6,495 bases of DNA from Candidatus Aminicenantota bacterium. Lineage in GTDB: Bacteria > Acidobacteriota > Aminicenantia > UBA2199. A program made the translations under genes and the position numbers. Position 1 is the stretch's first letter, and each line of letters starts with the position of its first letter. Under the pieces are notes generated by a model. The model saw nothing but the letters and a program-made list of their open reading frames with translations, did no database searches and had not been told where the DNA came from. Below, piece by piece: positions 1-5,378 of the stretch. The DNA is taken from NCBI GenBank assembly GCA_030671465.1, contig DAOVIP010000116.1, positions 1 through 6,495 of the forward strand, given 5' to 3'.

Positions 1-20
1 ATTTCCAGCTGCTGGATGGT

Positions 21-479
21 TTAGGCCAGATCATTTATCTGTTTGGTCAAGATTTGGTTTTCCAGGTTCAGGGAAGGTATCTTTCGTTTCACTTCTTCCA
101 ATTCCGCCTTTAATTTACTCAGCCGATTTAAAAGATGTATCCAGGACATGATCTCATCCTTTTGATTTTGGTCCGATTCAAGTTTGAGATACTCATTGAA
201 TCTTTCCACGGCCCTGTCATACTGGATTGATGGATTTCGATGGTATACCAAGGCGCGGGCCATGTATAAATGGGCCAATCTCTTTTGATAATCGGATTCT
301 GATTTTTTGGCTATTTCACTTAATTGAAATATATAGTCATTGAATTGATCAGGTGCAAGGGTAGAAATTTCAATTTTCAGTAATCCTTTGTTAGGCATAT
401 TTCGTTTTTTAAATAATGAAGCGCAGCTGCATAAAAAAATGGTGTTCACAATCAGAAAAGGTATAAAATATTTTTTCAT
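21..479 (-). CDS. Small lipoprotein with TPR-like segment and C-terminal coiled coil, possibly truncated
   Basis: Residues 1-19 form a type II signal peptide: MKK, a hydrophobic core, then lipobox L16-C17-S18-C19, with Cys19 as the lipidated residue and Ala at +2, which by the E. coli sorting rule suggests the outer membrane. Residues about 60-103 look like one or two TPR-type helical hairpins (RLAHLYMARALVYH, then YDRAVERFNEYLKLES). Residues about 115-152 are a charged, leucine/isoleucine-spaced coiled coil. The layout recalls small envelope lipoproteins that lie beside sensor genes (QseG-like), but I see no signature that proves this. It lies 57 bp downstream of the GGDEF gene on the same strand. 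No good Shine-Dalgarno precedes the ATG; the nearest is AGGG about 12 nt away. The frame stays open and keeps the heptad pattern beyond the TAA, so the true protein may be longer. Confidence 0.8.
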   Translation of the reverse strand: MKKYFIPFLIVNTIFLCSCASLFKKRNMPNKGLLKIEISTLAPDQFNDYIFQLSEIAKKSESDYQKRLAHLYMARALVYHRNPSIQYDRAVERFNEYLKLESDQNQKDEIMSWIHLLNRLSKLKAELEEVKRKIPSLNLENQILTKQINDLA

Positions 480-485
480 GTTGTT

Positions 486-514
486 AATTTACCCTATTTG
501 AAAGTTTATATCAA
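486..514 (-). promoter_or_regulatory. Weak candidate promoter of the lipoprotein gene, possibly leaderless
   Basis: Read on the minus strand, TTGATA (514-509) is followed after 17 nt by TAAATT (491-486). The -35 matches consensus at 5/6 positions and the -10 at 4/6. The -10 ends only 6 nt before the ATG, so initiation would fall at or next to the start codon, consistent with the lack of a Shine-Dalgarno. AT-rich spacers yield such matches by chance, so support is limited. Confidence 0.3.
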
Positions 515-536
515 GGAATAAAAAGGATTATGAGAT

Positions 537-1904
537 TTATGACTTGGTGCGCTTTGAATTCTTCCTTCGCCGGTCAACGATGAAAAGGCTGGAGGGTAAA
601 GACTTGGCATAATTTTTCAGTTCGGCAGCGATTTCACCCACTTCAATATGATGCTTGAACTTTTTTCCTTTATTGGTTACCACGGCAATGGAGATGGTCA
701 TAATCGTGAATTTTTGCTTTATACCGGAACGGGATTTTTCCAGTATAAACCCGGCGTCCAGGTCAGTCTTATCATAGAATTCAACTATTAAGCGATCAAA
801 CATGTCAATGATGAACTGACATATTCTCTCGAAGTGCTTAACCGAAGTGATAATCACAAAATCATCGCCACCGATATGTCCAATAAAATCACTCTTGGTT
901 CCAAATTTTTTGGATGCGGATTCGATAATCTCTGCGGTTTTCTTGATAACTTCGTTTCCACGGACATAGCCATAGTAATCATTGAAAATCTTGAAATGAT
1001 CCAGATCAACCAAACAAAAGGCAATGGGAACCGTTGAATTGATTCTTTTTTTTAATACATTTTCAATGGCAATGCCACCGGGTAAACGGGTCAGGGGATT
1101 GGCATCCAGATACATCTCTTCAATATTCTTTAACCTTTTTCTCATCTCTTCGAAAGAATGGGCCAGGTCTCCGATTTCATCCTTGTTTTTAATGTGTGGC
1201 ATATGGTCGAAATTTCCCTTCGATATTTCATGGGTGGCGTTTTTAAGCAGAACGATCGGTTTTGAAATGCTTTGGGTGATACGCAACGCGGCTCCAATGC
1301 CGATAATAATGCTGATGATACAGATAATTGTTATAATCCGGAAAGCCTTCATTCCGATTAGGGAGAGGGTAATATTTTTTTGGTTCTGATCAAGATTGGC
1401 CTGATTGTAAATCCCCTGGATCTGAGCGATTAATTGACTCTGCTTTTCAAAAATGATTTTGTCGTACTTTTTTTGGTCGGATGTCGACTCAATTTCCGAG
1501 AGAAACCATTCCCGAAATAAGGTATTATACTCATCGTAAATAGATTGAATTTTCCTAACCTTTTCAATATCCTCAGTCAAAAGTTCATTCAGGATATTGA
1601 GATGTTTTTTGAATTCAATTTGGCTGTTGGAAAAGAGTTCCATCATTTTGTTGCTTTTTAATATGTAGTAACGGTTACCGTAAAGTTCCTGTGAATAAAC
1701 ACTTTCAATCATGTTTTCGGAAGCATTGATTATAGGAATATTTTTTTGAGTAATGCTTTCGTTGATGGAATTTAATTTATCCAAATAATGGAGTGCAAAA
1801 AAGGCAATGAGAATTGTAAGCAGAATAAGGGTTGAATATCCCAGTAATAACTTGCGCCCGATATTCAAATTGAAAAATCGTTTGCCGGTTTTTATGGAAC
1901 CCAT
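537..1904 (-). CDS. Membrane HAMP-GGDEF sensor (putative diguanylate cyclase)
   Basis: Order of parts: short cytoplasmic N-terminus; TM1 at about 18-40; a helical extracytoplasmic sensor region at 41-186 resembling the four-helix-bundle MCP-type sensor; TM2 at about 187-207; HAMP at about 208-262 (SISKPIVLL ... DEIGDLAHSFEEM); and a GGDEF domain from about 268 to 445. The GGDEF domain belongs to the type starting NPLTxLPG. It has the metal-binding Asp in VDLDHF (D300), FNDYYGY for nucleotide binding, and GGDDF at 345-349 in place of GGDEF/GGEEF. The inhibitory RxxD site reads TKSD at 336-339, so its Arg is missing and product inhibition is probably absent. Expected activity is synthesis of cyclic di-GMP from two GTP in response to a periplasmic cue; catalysis is inferred, since Glu-to-Asp at the fourth motif position is conservative but untested. 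The 455-aa length fits a complete protein. The start follows a short purine-rich stretch (AGAGAG). Confidence 0.93.
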   Translation of the reverse strand: MGSIKTGKRFFNLNIGRKLLLGYSTLILLTILIAFFALHYLDKLNSINESITQKNIPIINASENMIESVYSQELYGNRYYILKSNKMMELFSNSQIEFKKHLNILNELLTEDIEKVRKIQSIYDEYNTLFREWFLSEIESTSDQKKYDKIIFEKQSQLIAQIQGIYNQANLDQNQKNITLSLIGMKAFRIITIICIISIIIGIGAALRITQSISKPIVLLKNATHEISKGNFDHMPHIKNKDEIGDLAHSFEEMRKRLKNIEEMYLDANPLTRLPGGIAIENVLKKRINSTVPIAFCLVDLDHFKIFNDYYGYVRGNEVIKKTAEIIESASKKFGTKSDFIGHIGGDDFVIITSVKHFERICQFIIDMFDRLIVEFYDKTDLDAGFILEKSRSGIKQKFTIMTISIAVVTNKGKKFKHHIEVGEIAAELKNYAKSLPSSLFIVDRRRKNSKRTKS

Positions 1905-1961
1905 CTCTCTAATTCAATCCTGCTATTTTCATTTAAGAAATATATTTATATAATAATTTAC

Positions 1962-1989
1962 ATTTTAACGTTTTAAAAAAATATGTCAA
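1962..1989 (-). promoter_or_regulatory. Sigma-70-type promoter for the GGDEF gene
   Basis: On the minus strand a consensus TTGACA (1989-1984) is followed after 16 nt by TAAAAT (1967-1962), 5/6 to TATAAT, in a very AT-rich gap. Transcription would start near 1955, leaving a leader of about 50 nt before the ATG at 1904. It lies just past the stop of the CULT gene, so the GGDEF gene can be expressed separately from it. Confidence 0.6.
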
Positions 1990-1995
1990 TGATTT

Positions 1996-2439
1996 TTAAT
2001 GGGTAGAAGGATTTTCAATGATATTCTCGAGGATCAGACCGAAGAAAGTCATCTGTGCTGATTGATAAAACCAGCCCAGATGCGAAAAACATTGTGAGCA
2101 TAGGGCAAAATTCCAGCTAAATCCCGGAAACCAGGTATTAGCGGTTGTGGGAGCGCCAATCAGCATACACCCGCTTGCTGAGGAGAAACACCTTATCCGG
2201 TAAACAATGCCCACTGGATTTTTAAATGTATGCTGATGAGAGCCATTGACCTCAATCATCTCATCCAGTGATGATATATTGTACTTGCAGACCCTGCACA
2301 GAACATCATTTTTTTCTTTTTCTTCAATAAAGATTTTTTGTGAAATTTCTTCATTGATTTCCAAAATCTCTTTGTCCGAGAACTTACGCAGCAATCGGTA
2401 ATGGGTTGATATAAATTTATTTACACTATCAAAATCCAT
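1996..2439 (-). CDS. CULT-domain protein (bacterial cereblon-like ligand-binding domain)
   Basis: Residues about 46-140 match the CULT domain, the fold that binds thalidomide in human cereblon and that also occurs as single-domain bacterial proteins such as MsCI4 of Magnetospirillum. Two zinc knuckles are visible: C48-x2-C51 and C114-x2-C117. The aromatic cage is complete: W103 in TWFPGF, W109 in FSWNF, and W123 with Y125 in HLGWFY. Around these, HQHTFKNPVG, RCF, LIGAP and TFFGL follow the family closely; TWFPGFSW parallels human SWFPGYAW. The human cage neighbours E377, H378 and H353 correspond to A100, N101 and V76 here, so polar contacts differ. Residues 1-40 form a helical N-terminal extension of unknown role. 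There is no signal peptide, so the protein is probably cytoplasmic. The family binds uracil- or cyclic-imide-type ligands; the natural bacterial ligand and function are not established. No Lon-like domain or E3-ligase part is present. A weak AGAG precedes the ATG. Confidence 0.93.
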   Translation of the reverse strand: MDFDSVNKFISTHYRLLRKFSDKEILEINEEISQKIFIEEKEKNDVLCRVCKYNISSLDEMIEVNGSHQHTFKNPVGIVYRIRCFSSASGCMLIGAPTTANTWFPGFSWNFALCSQCFSHLGWFYQSAQMTFFGLILENIIENPSTH

Positions 2440-2463
2440 TCTCTGAAAATGTAGCCCGATAAT

Positions 2464-2492
2464 ATATTAACTTAGATTTTGCGAGTTTTCAA
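2464..2492 (-). promoter_or_regulatory. Candidate promoter of the CULT gene
   Basis: On the minus strand TTGAAA (2492-2487) is followed after 17 nt by TAATAT (2469-2464), giving a leader of roughly 20 nt before the ATG at 2439. The -35 matches 5/6 and the -10 4/6, with ideal spacing; AT-richness lowers its weight. Confidence 0.45.
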
Positions 2493-2504
2493 GCATCAGC
2501 CAGA

Positions 2505-2539
2505 GATCAAACCAGCTATCGGATCTGCTTGGCCTGATC
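2505..2539. repeat. Imperfect inverted repeat in the divergent promoter region
   Basis: GATCAAACCAGC (2505-2516) and GCTTGGCCTGATC (2527-2539) are imperfect inverted copies separated by 10 nt. As minus-strand RNA the arms pair almost fully, with two G-U pairs and one bulged base. No T-run follows on either strand, so it is not a simple terminator. It lies just upstream of the candidate CULT-gene -35 box, where an operator would fit. Confidence 0.4.
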
Positions 2540-2573
2540 ATATTTATTTTAGTCATGAAATCAATAAAAAAAA

Positions 2574-2603
2574 TTGAACAAAAGTAATTCTAATACGTTA
2601 TAC
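2574..2603 (+). promoter_or_regulatory. Weak candidate promoter of the four-helix membrane protein gene
   Basis: TTGAAC (2574-2579) is followed after 18 nt by TTATAC (2598-2603). It is the best pair I find upstream of the gene but matches consensus only partly, and it would leave a leader of about 75 nt. Confidence 0.28.
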
Positions 2604-2673
2604 ATAATGAATAGGGAACCGGTATAGATATGGGATATTTGATTATAAAGAATAGTTCATTTTCCTAACGATT

Positions 2674-2681
2674 AAGGAGGT
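2674..2681 (+). promoter_or_regulatory. Near-consensus Shine-Dalgarno
   Basis: AAGGAGGT lies 6 nt before the ATG at 2688 and is complementary to the 16S rRNA tail over eight bases. It fixes the start of the membrane protein gene and predicts efficient translation. Confidence 0.85.
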
Positions 2682-2687
2682 AAGTAA

Positions 2688-3794
2688 ATGAATCCAATAA
2701 GAAAAATTATTGGTTTATTGGTAATTGTATTTATTGGTATTCCCACTCTCTTTGGAATCATCTGGGCAGTCGGTATGACCAGGGCTGCGGTTTCACCTGA
2801 ATTTCTATCCGATCTGCCACAAGACATTATCAATGAAGTACCCTATGTGGTTGATGACATGTATAAAGCCATGCAAAAAAAAGATGTCATTTCTGACAGC
2901 AATACCCGGGAATGGATTAATGCTGCCCAGAAATCCGGTTTTTCTCCCCGTGATCTGATGAAAGAAATAGGGCTGCTGGATTGGCTAAAAAACGAATTGT
3001 CCGGTTCACTGCAGGAAATTGGGGAAATGCTGAGGGGTGAAATACCACTCAAATCTATCATTCTGGACATGCGCCCTCTTAAACGTGCTCTCCAGCATGA
3101 ATCCATAGAAAGGGAATTCATAAAAATCCTGGATCAATTGCCTCCATGCAATGTTACTGAGCAGGATATTTGGAATGAGGCTGCCCTGGATCAATACCAC
3201 GATCATGATGGCCTGCTTCCGGCCTGCAAACCGGACCTCAATACCGTCAGGGAAACGCTCCAGAATATCCGTGTTGAAATGAATGAAGACATTCCCGATG
3301 AAGTCGATATGTTCGAGGGAGTTGATTATTTGCCCAGGGGGATTTCAATATCCAAGGGTGTGGTTTCCCTGACCTATTTGCTTTTTCTCATACCCGCCTT
3401 GTTTATATTGCTGGGTTCATTAATAGCAGCGACATCCAAATCAAGTTTTTTACGCTGGAGCGGTGTTTCCACCACTATCGGGGGTCTGTCCGCTTTGCTG
3501 CCGGCCCTCTTTGCCAAAAATGTGACCAATCTGTTTTTCTATGATATCCCCTATGACTACTCAAGTGAAATTCCCTTTGATGTGCATGAAGTTGTTTTTG
3601 AAAACCTGGGTGGTATATTCAGTGTGGTTTTCGATAAACTGTTCTCTCCAGTCATCGCCGTAGCCGGAACCGTTTGTGTGGTGGGAATCATATTTTTTGC
3701 CCTGTCTTATGCCTTTTCGGTTGAAACCCGATCCGATAAGGGATCCGGCATTTCCCAAAGTCAAGTGGAGCCTAAAGCCGAAGATCCAAAATGA
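2688..3794 (+). CDS. Four-helix membrane protein with two-cysteine extracytoplasmic domain, function unknown
   Basis: Residues 7-28 form an N-terminal membrane anchor. Residues about 30-225 are soluble and probably extracytoplasmic, rich in amphipathic helices. Three further membrane segments follow at about 228-248, 255-275 and 320-343, then a polar tail of 25 residues. The soluble domain contains the only two cysteines outside the membrane, in LPPC (C154) and LPAC-K-P (C180), a spacing that would suit a structural disulfide. I recall hypothetical membrane proteins in other bacteria with the same LPPC ... LPxC-x-P pairing, but no function is known to me. A second extracytoplasmic or loop segment at 276-318 is acidic and aromatic. 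The start is fixed by AAGGAGGT. No terminator is evident after the stop. The neighbouring genes do not suggest a pathway. Confidence 0.85.
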   Translation: MNPIRKIIGLLVIVFIGIPTLFGIIWAVGMTRAAVSPEFLSDLPQDIINEVPYVVDDMYKAMQKKDVISDSNTREWINAAQKSGFSPRDLMKEIGLLDWLKNELSGSLQEIGEMLRGEIPLKSIILDMRPLKRALQHESIEREFIKILDQLPPCNVTEQDIWNEAALDQYHDHDGLLPACKPDLNTVRETLQNIRVEMNEDIPDEVDMFEGVDYLPRGISISKGVVSLTYLLFLIPALFILLGSLIAATSKSSFLRWSGVSTTIGGLSALLPALFAKNVTNLFFYDIPYDYSSEIPFDVHEVVFENLGGIFSVVFDKLFSPVIAVAGTVCVVGIIFFALSYAFSVETRSDKGSGISQSQVEPKAEDPK

Positions 3795-3840
3795 AAAACT
3801 GAAATATCCAAACGGGGAAAACACATTTATTATTTTTTGG

Positions 3841-3869
3841 TTGACTTTCAATTTTAACCTTCTTATACT
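3841..3869 (+). promoter_or_regulatory. Strong sigma-70-type promoter
   Basis: TTGACT (3841-3846), a 17-nt spacer and TATACT (3864-3869) match consensus at 5/6 in each box with ideal spacing. Transcription would begin near 3876, about 40 nt before the ATG at 3916. It is the best promoter in the window and marks the start of the PA2779-like/C39 cluster. Confidence 0.65.
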
Positions 3870-3903
3870 TTTTATGAAGTTTATTCGTGAGTATTGTATG
3901 ATT

Positions 3904-3908
3904 GGAGG
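3904..3908 (+). promoter_or_regulatory. Shine-Dalgarno that selects the ATG at 3916
   Basis: GGAGG lies 7 nt before the ATG at 3916. An in-frame ATG at 3898 would place this site inside the coding region and has no site of its own, so the downstream ATG is preferred. Confidence 0.75.
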
Positions 3909-3915
3909 TTATCAA

Positions 3916-4230
3916 ATGAGATTAAAACATTTTATTGCCTTGATTGCAGCAGTTACATTCTTTTTTGTCATTTCAACTCAGGATATCTATGCATCTCACA
4001 GTTCACAGGAAATTATCAAACAGCAAAAAAAGTCAATTGATATGTCCCAAATTGACAGCGACATTCATGTGCAGTTATTGAAAAATGATTTGATACTGGG
4101 AAATGAAGATGGTGGTGGTTATTATCGTCGTTATGATTACACGTGGTTATGGATTACCCTGATTGCCTGTGCCATCCTTATCGTAATACTGGTAATTGCC
4201 GCTGGTAGCGATTGGTGGTATTATTATTAA
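3916..4230 (+). CDS. Small exported single-helix membrane protein, PA2779-like
   Basis: This 104-aa protein has a signal peptide (1-26, predicted cut after IYA), a polar Gln/Lys/Asp-rich segment (27-63), a glycine- and tyrosine-rich hinge (DGGGYYRRYDY, 65-75), a hydrophobic helix (about 77-96) and an unusual aromatic tail ending SDWWYYY. The layout of signal peptide, short helical region, glycine-rich linker and C-terminal helix is that of PA2779-family proteins, which are encoded next to a PA2778-family cysteine peptidase. Such a peptidase follows here, 197 bp downstream. The match is by architecture and context, not by a long stretch of identity. The function of the family is unknown; it may be a substrate or partner of the peptidase. 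The frame remains open far upstream, but the start is set by GGAGG and the promoter at 3841-3869. Confidence 0.75.
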   Translation: MRLKHFIALIAAVTFFFVISTQDIYASHSSQEIIKQQKKSIDMSQIDSDIHVQLLKNDLILGNEDGGGYYRRYDYTWLWITLIACAILIVILVIAAGSDWWYYY

Positions 4231-4362
4231 AAACCCGGAATTCAACCTTCAGGTTTAGCTGTTCAATTCTGACAACCCGTGTGTGAATAATTCCGGTTTG
4301 TTGAAAAGCATAGAATAGTAAAGTTATATAGTCAAAACAATAATACCCCGAATTCACATGAT

Positions 4363-4376
4363 CCCGGGCATCCGGG
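4363..4376 (+). other. GC hairpin in the peptidase leader
   Basis: CCCGG and CCGGG can pair around a GCAT loop. The hairpin sits about 50 nt upstream of the proposed start codon in an otherwise AT-rich stretch. No T-run follows it directly, so it is not a standard terminator; any regulatory role is speculative. Confidence 0.3.
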
Positions 4377-4417
4377 CCGATATATAAAGCATCTCGGTCA
4401 AATATTTTTGGTAGTGT

Positions 4418-4423
4418 AGGTGA
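4418..4423 (+). promoter_or_regulatory. Shine-Dalgarno supporting an ATT start codon
   Basis: AGGTGA matches the 3' part of AAGGAGGTGA. Its GG is 7 nt from the ATT at 4428, the usual distance. No comparable site precedes the TTG at 4467. Confidence 0.5.
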
Positions 4424-4427
4424 CTTC

Positions 4428-5378
4428 ATTCCCAATAAATTTTTATTTTCACTTCTTTTAATTGCCTTGACTGCCATTTTTTTAACAGGTGGCTTTTCGT
4501 CTGATTTTCTGAAATTAAAGGACTATATTCAACCCAATGTCTTTTATTGCGGACCCACGGTGATATATCTGCTAATGGAGTATTGGGGAATGGAAAATGT
4601 ACGTTTTAATGAATTGGTCGACTTGATGTTTTCCAAAGCGATAAGAGGAACCTCTAACTCAAGCATGATTTTTTTCCCCGGGCAATACGGACTAAAGGCT
4701 TTTTCTTTTACAGGAGACTTCAGGCTACTTCAAAAATTGCTTTCGAATAAGATCCCGGTTATTGTTCTTCAGGATCTCAAAAAGGGTTTTAAATTGGGAC
4801 ATTTCAGGATTGTGATTGGGATGGACCTTGAAAAAAAATTGGTTTTGGCTAAAGATCCAGCCAAGAAAAAAATTCAAAAAATGAAATGGGATAAATTCCA
4901 GTCCCTTTGGGAGCGGGGCAATTCCATAAATAACAACCGGTGGGCCATGATTGTGGTTCCGGAATTTTTAGATTTCCAAATAGAGGAAATTTACCATTCC
5001 CCTTTAACCGCACTTAACCGTGGGACCTATTACTATCAACGGTTTGATTATCCAAATGCCTGTATTGAATATAAAAAAGCCTATGAAAAAAACAAAACCA
5101 ATTCGGATGTATTGAAATATTATGCCCAGGTTTTAATCCGACTAAAAAACCATGATCTGGCCCTGGAGATCACCCAAAAATTAATCGAATTAAACCCGGA
5201 TGATGCGGTGGCCTATGACCTGCTGGGATTAAACTATTTTTATACCGGGCATTATGACCAGGCCTTGATCTATTTGAAAAAAGCCGTTCAATTGAATAAA
5301 GATTCAAAAGAAAACAGTTTTATCAGCCTGCATTATGAACAGATCAAAAAGTATGTTGAGGAGAAAGAGACCGATTGA
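4428..5378 (+). CDS. Exported C39-type cysteine peptidase with C-terminal TPRs, PA2778-like
   Basis: Residues 1-25, counted from ATT 4428, form a signal peptide (PNKFLFSLLLIALTAIFL), so the protein is expected in the periplasm or on the envelope; there is no lipobox Cys. The papain-like C39 core has the oxyanion Gln Q35 and nucleophile C41 in IQPNVFYCGPT, the catalytic His H125 in GHFRIVIG and the Asp D143 in AKDPA. A WERGN...NRWAMIVVP segment closes the domain. Residues about 197-292 hold two or three TPR units (YYQRFDYPNACIEYKKAY; YDLLGLNYFYTGHYDQAL). Peptidase plus TPR is the layout of PA2778-family proteins, found next to PA2779-family proteins as here. C39 enzymes of ABC exporters cut after double glycine; the substrate here is unknown. 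The start is uncertain: the only standard start codon upstream of the catalytic Cys is TTG 4467, which lacks a Shine-Dalgarno and cuts the signal peptide in half. The stop overlaps the next gene's TTG. Confidence 0.85.
   Translation: MPNKFLFSLLLIALTAIFLTGGFSSDFLKLKDYIQPNVFYCGPTVIYLLMEYWGMENVRFNELVDLMFSKAIRGTSNSSMIFFPGQYGLKAFSFTGDFRLLQKLLSNKIPVIVLQDLKKGFKLGHFRIVIGMDLEKKLVLAKDPAKKKIQKMKWDKFQSLWERGNSINNNRWAMIVVPEFLDFQIEEIYHSPLTALNRGTYYYQRFDYPNACIEYKKAYEKNKTNSDVLKYYAQVLIRLKNHDLALEITQKLIELNPDDAVAYDLLGLNYFYTGHYDQALIYLKKAVQLNKDSKENSFISLHYEQIKKYVEEKETD

Larger units (their letters stand above)
2440..2687. other. Divergent intergenic region
   Basis: This AT-rich stretch of 248 bp separates the minus-strand CULT gene from the plus-strand membrane-protein gene. 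It holds candidate promoters for both directions, an imperfect inverted repeat (2505-2539) and the Shine-Dalgarno of the plus-strand gene. I see no coding frame and no RNA gene in it. Confidence 0.7.
4231..4427. other. Intergenic leader between the small membrane protein and the C39 peptidase
   Basis: This 197-bp gap holds a bulged inverted repeat (AAACCCGGAATT at 4231-4242, AATTCCGGTTT at 4289-4299) with a 46-nt loop and a short GC hairpin at 4363-4376. A weak promoter-like pair is also present: TTGAAA at 4301, 18-nt spacer, TATATA at 4325. No clear terminator separates the two genes, so read-through from the upstream promoter is possible. I see no gene in it. Confidence 0.5.

Noticed and set aside
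834..1389. Two plus-strand open frames opposite the GGDEF gene (834-1037 and 1024-1389).
   Set aside because: They lie wholly antisense to a gene with clear domain motifs, have no Shine-Dalgarno and encode no recognisable domain.
2843..3206. Two minus-strand open frames inside the membrane protein gene.
   Set aside because: They are shadows of a plus-strand gene with a consensus Shine-Dalgarno and convincing membrane topology.
3795..3845. CCAAA ... TTTGG pairing with T-rich flank after the membrane protein gene as a terminator.
   Set aside because: The stem is only five weak pairs around a loop of more than 20 nt.
3561..3851. Minus-strand 96-codon frame across the end of the membrane protein gene.
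   Set aside because: It is mostly antisense to coding sequence, with no start signal or recognisable product.
3676..3915. N-terminal extension of the small membrane protein back to an ATG at 3676.
   Set aside because: It overlaps the upstream gene in another frame, would bury the promoter and Shine-Dalgarno, and would put the signal peptide in mid-protein.
4231..4299. Inverted repeat AAACCCGGAATT / AATTCCGGTTT as a transcription terminator.
   Set aside because: The loop is 46 nt, the stem has a bulge and no T-run follows, so it does not fit an intrinsic terminator.
4467..4469. TTG as the start of the C39 peptidase.
   Set aside because: It has no Shine-Dalgarno and removes the first half of a well-formed signal peptide; kept only as the fallback if ATT 4428 is not used.
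4178..4477. Minus-strand 99-codon frame across the intergenic leader.
   Set aside because: It covers the leader and signal-peptide region of the peptidase gene, with no domain or ribosome site to support it.
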